A stretch of 26,365 bases of DNA from positions 1-26,365 of the IMG/VR virus record IMGVR_UViG_3300028025_001522; one strand, written 5' to 3'. Position 1 is the first letter of the stretch. Each line of letters opens with the position of its first letter. This document shows positions 22,001 to 26,365 of the stretch, piece after piece. This DNA comes from a virus. The notes under the pieces are model-generated. The model ran no database searches, was not told the origin of the DNA, and saw only the letters and a list, made by a program, of their open reading frames with translations. A program made the translations under genes and the position numbers.

Positions 22001-24076
22001 AATCCAACGAGATGCACGTTCTGCACGGATACCTGCGTTGATTGCAATGTTCTTCATACCTGGCATTGCTTGGTTAGCACCAGCAATAGTCTCAGTTGCC
22101 ATACTTGCTCTCATAAATGGATCAACCATTGAGTTCTTTGGTATGTATGCAAGACGAAGAAGGTTGAGATTACTAAATATCATGTTAGCTGTATCAAGGA
22201 TTGCACCTACGCTCATGCCAGCGTAGAAACCGTAGGCTCCCGCTACCTGACCTGTGCTAATTGGTGCTCGTCCTTTAGCGAGACGCTTAGTATTCAAAAT
22301 AATTTGTGCTTCTAAACGACCAAAGTCAAGCATTGGCAGTGTTCCTGCTTCTGTTGCTTGAGAGATAATGCCGTTTTCAAGAAGATTGAGTGTTCCATCT
22401 TCTGATGGAACCATTTTGTTTGCAGCAAGGTAGTCTTGAATGTTTGCACGACGCTCAGCTGTTGAGTTATGCCAGTTCTTAATCTCGGCAAGCACAGCCT
22501 TGTCAGTATCTAAGCCACCAATAGTGCGAACGCCATAGATTTTAGCCATCTCTAGCATGACATTGCGTTCAATTGCTCCTAGTGCTTTAGCACGACCAGT
22601 ATCTGTTAGCTCGGTCATAAACAATTCGACTTGCTTGTTCTTGAACTCACGACCTTCTGGTGTGTTTAACCCTTTAATACGGTTAAGGTCTGATCGTAGA
22701 TCATTTGCTGCTTCAAGTTTGCGCGGGTTAGATACATTGATGTAACCCTGTGGTGTTCCATCTCCTAGATATGAGATTAGACGAACAGCTCTTTCATATG
22801 GAGATGACTGATAGACAGTAGTTTTCCATGCACTATTGCCATCTGTTCCGAAAAGTTTAAGATCTCCAGTACGAGCAGCGTCAACAATCTTAGCTTTTGT
22901 TAACTGCATCTTTTCATACTTAGCAAACTTACCTGGAGCGAAACGCTCAACAATGTTTGCTTGTGTTAGCTTTGAGTTCCAGTCATCTAATGCATCAGAG
23001 AATCTTTTGTCTACTGATTTAAGACTGTCAATAACTGATTGGTATCGTGATCCGAACTTCTTATCAAGAACGGCAATACTCATATCAGAAAAATTAGTTG
23101 TTGGCGTCAGGTCGCTAAGACCGAAGTCATCTAAGTGATCCGCAAAAAGTGCTTGGTTGTTAAAGAATCTGCTGTATGCTGCAGCATCACCACGTTGTGC
23201 AAGTAAGAAATCTGCAACATCTCTGTGGTTATCTAACCTTGAGACGATTGTTGCTGTAGTTGTTGGGTTTCTTGTATTAAGAACAAGTGGGTTTGTTGAA
23301 AGCTCTGAGATATTCTTACCTTGGACTAGGTCATCAAGGTAAACGGCTGCTCCGTTTGGAGCAGACCCTGTCTTAGTTGTTCCCCAAGTAACTGCTTCTT
23401 CAAGTCTTCCAGCAAAGTTTGCTAGATCTGATGCGGTTGTAATTTCACTTGGTCCAAGAACTGCGTTCTTTGCTGACCTGACTCCGATGCTTGTTGCTTT
23501 TGATCCTGTTGCAGCGATAGCAAAGTCGGTCATGCCAGAGGCAAAGATTCCAAGCCATTCATTTTTGTATGCTTGGTTTCTTTGTTTGTCATTAAAGACG
23601 TTAAAGTTTTCTTTTGCAAAGGTAGGTGTTATTGATTCTGGAAGCACAGCACCAACAAGTGGTCCTGCAAGAGTAGCTCCTGCTTGACCCATTGAGATAT
23701 CTTTTGACTTCTTTTTAGCAAACCTAAATGACTCAACAGGGTTTAACCCTTGAGTAGCCATAGCCTGTGGGGTTAACAGCGTTGTTGAGATACCTTGTGT
23801 AATAGGCTGAATAACTTTGTTAATACCTTGCAACACACCCATACCTACGTTAGTAGCATTGCGTGTAAAGAAGTTACCTGACTCTCTTCCTTGCTGAATT
23901 TTCTCACCAAGTTTTTGTCCGACAGATTCTTCTACTTTACCTACACGTGTGTTAGCAGCAGGATCTCTTTGTTGCTGTACGAATACATCAACCTTTGATG
24001 GGATTGGCTGTGCAGGCTGATCAGGTGTAACCCAACCACTACGGTCAGCAACAAAACCATTAGGAGTCTTAGCCAT
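19040..24076 (-). CDS. Giant virion protein (1678 aa), internal/ejection-protein candidate
   Basis: At 5 kb this is the largest gene in the window. The N-terminus is polar, then has hydrophobic or amphipathic stretches (about 130-145, AGATLAGPLVGAVLP). A further one is at about 610-630 (GFYAGMSVGAILDTA). A strong Ala/Lys coiled coil spans about 696-810. A C-terminal half contains GWKILSDAETKLVRTPLFLTYTR and RFAMSFPLAFFNSQAVALRLMAKNP (about 1115-1140). I recognise no catalytic motif; no HExxH, Walker or lysozyme signature was found. Such giant proteins between portal-side genes and capsid genes are often internal core or genome-ejection proteins in podovirus-like phages; a tape measure is the alternative, but no tail tube genes are evident. 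Overlaps neighbours by 8 bp on both sides. Confidence 0.7.
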   Translation of the reverse strand: MAKTPNGFVADRSGWVTPDQPAQPIPSKVDVFVQQQRDPAANTRVGKVEESVGQKLGEKIQQGRESGNFFTRNATNVGMGVLQGINKVIQPITQGISTTLLTPQAMATQGLNPVESFRFAKKKSKDISMGQAGATLAGPLVGAVLPESITPTFAKENFNVFNDKQRNQAYKNEWLGIFASGMTDFAIAATGSKATSIGVRSAKNAVLGPSEITTASDLANFAGRLEEAVTWGTTKTGSAPNGAAVYLDDLVQGKNISELSTNPLVLNTRNPTTTATIVSRLDNHRDVADFLLAQRGDAAAYSRFFNNQALFADHLDDFGLSDLTPTTNFSDMSIAVLDKKFGSRYQSVIDSLKSVDKRFSDALDDWNSKLTQANIVERFAPGKFAKYEKMQLTKAKIVDAARTGDLKLFGTDGNSAWKTTVYQSSPYERAVRLISYLGDGTPQGYINVSNPRKLEAANDLRSDLNRIKGLNTPEGREFKNKQVELFMTELTDTGRAKALGAIERNVMLEMAKIYGVRTIGGLDTDKAVLAEIKNWHNSTAERRANIQDYLAANKMVPSEDGTLNLLENGIISQATEAGTLPMLDFGRLEAQIILNTKRLAKGRAPISTGQVAGAYGFYAGMSVGAILDTANMIFSNLNLLRLAYIPKNSMVDPFMRASMATETIAGANQAMPGMKNIAINAGIRAERASRWIPGMPGQKARRLEKETMKKIDLLKGDMNKNLPLLKNSEDLVAQSRVAVAKAETAAKKARSAANKATKANKADAEAKMFQADYELSQARKILDDAEDVFDIHTANVTAVANTIESYRNTIKKAILERPDPNMLKRIGQDDDVLVVDGKEYNIQGLADPSVRGALPYMSEIDTAQAYLATAMQTQFSKRVMSRGSTFVKIRRDTGGKAYYNALAHRANREIRQELDMPLGMMIDDTMSDSQIFKWLKTGDAGKEYTYRISQQLRNEGVDVTDEDLLNWITSTRTYIRSLYPDPEVRRLILERPVTVKEMELLLSGRLDMPEEISGPNVSLSDLNWMEKGGAIAGTAVQTGWKILSDAETKLVRTPLFLTYTRDEMTSMVRSARMAGFDPTDAVVNHQIRQAAYRTALERVEQTLYSARRMTNGIYLARFAMSFPLAFFNSQAVALRLMAKNPMNAYWYNSVANAFDNFEQYEDQDGNTYKKAADAPPGAVLKVNMPLPLGDKLPESIKIFGQEVLRPKDALKAYTDPRGGGIKWNPKQMEFMLADPSISWFGGVLVSDIIKNGIFESKTWGVYGEEIEKSLRQTLGDDFFENSILYGGYPAEGKPKGNRLQDIMATAKNAIVPSYMESLLGAMGFDTNRFLDEAYNNYRVSIAEWNKNGRLGAMPTLDNSVKAAGNMSFIRAVTQFTLPISSSFDPLTRAATQYYGDLLDMYNGDRDKAEGRMIEDWGIDALALVGSNQQNIAGLAATDKDIAVLRKNPDLLKKIAPNGTRYAEMLSSGYGDISSEYNTAIAAIYKRLKYPGRIDQISTRKTQEELEAQVISKIGYAELQKAEMYRVSMMMQYGITSTSSKRYSSLGIKQEYDRQVQDLYDTLPGFAKIRSGERKDFWTMTFPAIKEIANDEKWRIHTDGTGSPKWAEIAFWSENAERFHKDVKSPMLSDAAKRSKKAQFDQFHYDFLQHASEEFAAFASRWMSNMPELEEGLLVDTNG

Positions 24077-24230
24077 TTGGTGTCGCCTCTCCCTTAGCAG
24101 TCAGTTCTTCTAACAGTGTTATACGGTCAGCGTCAGACTCAAAGGAGAAGCGAGCCAAGTCCCACGCAACAGGCGCAAGATCAAAGCCAAGATACTCAAG
24201 GTTTTCCTCGAATCTCTTTATTACTTTCAT
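24069..24230 (-). CDS. Very small unknown protein (53 aa)
   Basis: ATG at 24230 overlaps the previous gene's stop as ATGA, and its stop at 24069 lies inside the start of the giant protein gene (8-bp overlap). The sequence starts MKVIKRFEENLEYLGFDLAP and continues VAWDLARFSFESDADRITLLEELTAKGEA, which would form two short helices. It fills what would otherwise be a 150-bp gap, and the tight coupling on both sides supports it. I do not know the family. Confidence 0.65.
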   Translation of the reverse strand: MKVIKRFEENLEYLGFDLAPVAWDLARFSFESDADRITLLEELTAKGEATPNG

Positions 24231-24649
24231 TCAGCTTGGCTCCGTAGGTATTTAATAAATGCTTTTGTTGTTCCAGAAGATTCTGGTGAATCTGCAAATG
24301 TTTCAAACATTGGCATATACTTTGCCAGCATTGAAAGATCTTGCAGTTGTGTATCTACTGGTGTTTTAAGTCCTAATACTTCGCTACCTGGTCCTGGACC
24401 TGCATCGATTCCTGCGGTAACAGGTTCGCTTGGTCGGTTAGTTGGTGCATTAAGTGGCACAAGATTAGCCATTGGATTGCCAGATTTAGCCATTGGTGCT
24501 CCAGCTTGTTCCGCTTGGAACTGTTGCTGTTCACCGTATGCTGCATTAGGTAATTCACGTGCTGCTTGTCCAGCTGGCTTAGGTGGTAAATCACTTCGTT
24601 TCGCACCGCGACCTGGACCTGATACTGCGCCAGGATTAATCATCGACAT
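24227..24649 (-). CDS. Small disordered virion-block protein
   Basis: 140 aa, Pro/Gly/Ala/Gln-rich and probably disordered for the first 95 residues (GPGRGAKRSDLPPKPAGQAAREL, YGEQQQFQAEQAGAP, VPLNAPTNRPSEPVTAG, AGPGPGSEVLGL), then a helical end (LSMLAKYMPMFETFADSP...KAFIKYLRSQAE). I recall the NAPTxRPxEPVTAG...GPGPGxEvL block as widespread in small actinophage and environmental-phage proteins near portal genes. AGGTGA lies before the ATG; seven bp separate it from the LysM protein upstream. Function unknown. Confidence 0.65.
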   Translation of the reverse strand: MSMINPGAVSGPGRGAKRSDLPPKPAGQAARELPNAAYGEQQQFQAEQAGAPMAKSGNPMANLVPLNAPTNRPSEPVTAGIDAGPGPGSEVLGLKTPVDTQLQDLSMLAKYMPMFETFADSPESSGTTKAFIKYLRSQAE

Positions 24650-24656
24650 GCGTCAC

Positions 24657-26141
24657 CTATTTCTTAGTTGGAAGTTTTACCTTTGTGCCAGACCAGATCA
24701 TGCTGCCACCCTTATACTTAGATTTCTTGTCAGCAATCTTTGGATTTGCTGCAAGAACTTCAGATAGCTTTACTCCAGATGATTTTGCAATACCTGAAAG
24801 TGTGTCGCCCTTCTTAACTGTGTAAGAAGTAGTTGATCCACCTGCGTTAACTTGAACGTTAGGACCAAGCTTTACACCTTTACCGCCACCTTTTGGATAC
24901 TGTCCTGCTGGTCGTTGTGGCAGTGGCTTAGATGCTGCTGGTTTAGATCCGCCACCAGTTGGGATTTTGTCAATTGCATAGAATCCTGCTGCTGCAAGTC
25001 CTACCTTCTTGACCTTACCCATCTTTCCTGCTTTAGCTGCCTTCTCTGCTTTAGCAACATTAGCTGCTTTACGTGCAGTATTAGCTGCCTTAAACTTTGT
25101 GCCAGACTCTGCTGCCTTAACAGCCTTAGTTACCTTAACGGCTTTATTAGCACCGATAGCACCTTTAATAAGAGAGCCTGCTTTAAGGAACTTACCTGGA
25201 CCTACAATCATTGCTGCTGTCTTAGCAGCTTTACCTACTGGTGAGTTAAGAACTTTACCAATCGTAGAAACTTCTTTAGCTGCTTTCATGACAGGTGTTT
25301 TCTTAGCTGTGGTTTTAGCAGCAGTTACTTTCTTTTCAAGAGTGCTCAACTTATCTACTTTAGGTGTTGTTACCTTTGGCTTAGTTGGCTTTGGCGCAGT
25401 TGCTTTAGTAACTGCTGGCTTATTAACTCCAGGCTTACTACCCTTTTCTTGACGAAAGACAGCCTTGTTCATTGCTGACTTTGGCTTTACACCTTGCTTA
25501 ATTAGATCATCATAGATCGCTTGACCCTTTGGTGTAAGAGTCTTGCCTGCAGAGAAACCTTTAGTTGCTGGCTTCATTGCTTTCTTTTCTGCTGCTTCAA
25601 CTTTCTTAACATCGTCTACTGTTTTAACAGTTGTTGATCCAGTTGGACGAGTTGTAAACTTCTTTTTTGTCTTCTTTGCAGGTGCTTCTGCTTTAGCAGG
25701 AGCTGCAGTCTTCTTCTTAATAACCTTGCCTTGTGACTTAACTTCTGTAGCCTGAATAAAAGTGCGAGTTTTGTTCATAGTGCTACCTTTGGGAGTAGGC
25801 TTAGAAGGTGCATCTGGTTTAGGAGCACGTCCTTTACCATCTTCTGCATCCCACTTGCGTTGAAGTTCAGCTCTAGCCTCACGGCGATCACGTGCAATAC
25901 GTTCTGCTGAAGTTTCAGTAGGCTTAACATTAATCTTATTACCACGATCATCGGTAATATAATTTTGTCTTGCTTCAGATTTAACTTCGCTAAGAGCTTT
26001 CTTATCATCTGCGGAAATCTTTAACGTGCGGTCTTTTAATCCCGCTTGCTTCTTTCCAGAGAAGTCTTTCTTGGCTTGAGCCAAGGCATCTTTACGTGCC
26101 TGCTTAAACTTCCTTGGGCGTGTTGGTTTCTTGGCTGCCAT
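24657..26141 (-). CDS. Long basic LysM virion protein
   Basis: 494 aa. The first 430 residues are extremely Lys/Ala/Pro-rich (e.g. AAKKPTRPRKFKQARKDAL, KKTAAPAKAEAPAKKTKKK), like histone-like or DNA-condensing tails, with a few hydrophobic patches near 300-330 (AAMIVGPGKFLKAGSLIKGAIG) and about 383-397 (VGLAAAGFYAIDKIP). The end (about 438-494) is a LysM domain (YTVKKGDTLSGIAKSSGVKL..., SKYKGGSMIWSGTKVKLPTKK). The combination suggests a virion protein that both touches packaged DNA and binds peptidoglycan at entry. It has AAAGGAT before its ATG. Low-complexity regions limit what can be inferred. Confidence 0.7.
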   Translation of the reverse strand: MAAKKPTRPRKFKQARKDALAQAKKDFSGKKQAGLKDRTLKISADDKKALSEVKSEARQNYITDDRGNKINVKPTETSAERIARDRREARAELQRKWDAEDGKGRAPKPDAPSKPTPKGSTMNKTRTFIQATEVKSQGKVIKKKTAAPAKAEAPAKKTKKKFTTRPTGSTTVKTVDDVKKVEAAEKKAMKPATKGFSAGKTLTPKGQAIYDDLIKQGVKPKSAMNKAVFRQEKGSKPGVNKPAVTKATAPKPTKPKVTTPKVDKLSTLEKKVTAAKTTAKKTPVMKAAKEVSTIGKVLNSPVGKAAKTAAMIVGPGKFLKAGSLIKGAIGANKAVKVTKAVKAAESGTKFKAANTARKAANVAKAEKAAKAGKMGKVKKVGLAAAGFYAIDKIPTGGGSKPAASKPLPQRPAGQYPKGGGKGVKLGPNVQVNAGGSTTSYTVKKGDTLSGIAKSSGVKLSEVLAANPKIADKKSKYKGGSMIWSGTKVKLPTKK

Positions 26142-26150
26142 GGTTATCCT

Positions 26151-26300
26151 TTACTTAAGCTTGTTGTTGTTGCCTTTGATACCCTTTGGGGTAACGCCTT
26201 GCTTAACCATGCCACCGCCAACGGTCTTACCGCTGTTCTTCTTTGCTGACATTGCTGTTGAAGTTGGAGCCTTTGCTGGCTTTCCTTGCTTTCCGAACAT
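26151..26300 (-). CDS. Very small Lys/Gly-rich protein (49 aa)
   Basis: ATG at 26300 with AAGGAG seven bases upstream, a strong site. The 49 residues start MFGKQGKPAKAPTSTAMSAKK and end in GVTPKGIKGNNNKLK; basic and probably unfolded. It ends nine bp before the long LysM protein. The sequence and the good ribosome site support a real gene; function unknown. It adds to the group of tiny basic genes in the virion block. Confidence 0.6.
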   Translation of the reverse strand: MFGKQGKPAKAPTSTAMSAKKNSGKTVGGGMVKQGVTPKGIKGNNNKLK

Positions 26301-26314
26301 TTGTTTCTCCTTAG

Positions 26315-26365
26315 TTATGCTGGGATTTGACGAGTTACTCTCGCTGCTAGATTTGGATTTCCTCC
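26315..26365 (-). CDS. C-terminus of a gene entering from the right edge
   Basis: Only the last 16 codons are visible (GGNPNLAARVTRQIPA then TAA), followed within ten bases by the ribosome site of the 49-aa gene. By position this could be the end of portal or another head gene, but 16 residues cannot identify it. Another open frame exists here, so the call rests on the stop codon's placement. Confidence 0.45.
   Translation of the reverse strand, partial: GGNPNLAARVTRQIPA

Noticed and set aside
25009-25452. 147-aa plus-strand ORF
   Set aside because: It is the complement of the Lys/Ala-rich LysM gene; its Leu/Ala/Val-rich translation is an artefact of that composition.
1-26365. tRNA genes, integrase/attachment site, insertion sequence
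   Set aside because: No cloverleaf-like segment, recombinase motif or terminal inverted repeats were noticed in reading; absence here says nothing about the rest of the genome.

Overview
This window looks like part of a tailed double-stranded DNA phage genome (free phage or prophage) that infects an actinobacterium. The host inference rests mainly on a complete WhiB-family iron-sulfur regulator at 322-579, a family known only from Actinobacteria and their phages. The sequence is AT-leaning by eye, which would suit low-GC freshwater Actinobacteria better than Streptomyces or Mycobacterium. That refinement is inference. I saw no rRNA, tRNA, insertion sequence, CRISPR array or integrase.

Layout. 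Almost everything is on the minus strand, in two leftward blocks. The left block (3422 down past position 1) is a DNA-metabolism operon. It holds a Cas4/RecB-type exonuclease split into two ORFs around a small zinc-ribbon ORF, a 156-aa protein of unknown function, a RecA-fold ATPase, a PD-(D/E)xK-like protein, WhiB, and a Holliday-junction-resolvase-like nuclease cut by the left edge. The genes overlap or abut. The right block (26365 down to 4188) is the virion and lysis operon. In transcription order it holds small Lys-rich proteins, a LysM protein, a 1678-aa giant protein, further virion proteins (two with LysM domains), scaffold, major capsid, a run of very small genes, a connector-like protein, tail fibres, a lysis cassette and a 637-aa tail protein. 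It ends at a strong intrinsic terminator at 4146-4176.

Between the blocks lies the only clear rightward gene, a SAM-dependent methyltransferase (3562-4143). It has a stem-loop just upstream and the terminator hairpin just downstream. A 28-bp near-perfect palindrome at 3438-3465 lies between the divergent transcription units and is the best operator candidate here.

How the genes fit together. The left block would process and replicate DNA, and WhiB may reprogram host transcription or block superinfection. The right block builds the capsid (scaffold plus an N4-gp56-like capsid protein), loads large internal or tail proteins, several with peptidoglycan-binding LysM domains, and attaches fibres. 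It then lyses the host with holin-like proteins, an M15-type peptidase and an unusual overlapping membrane-protein/lipoprotein pair. Terminase is not visible; portal may be the gene cut at the right edge or lie beyond it. Five small genes are described here from direct reading: the partial nuclease at 1-325, and 13153-13311, 13311-13457, 24069-24230 and 26151-26300.

The most interesting items are the split exonuclease, whose predicted active site and iron-sulfur ligands fall on two polypeptides; the spanin-like overlapping pair in a presumed Gram-positive phage; the three LysM virion proteins sharing one unusual LysM variant; and the giant protein.
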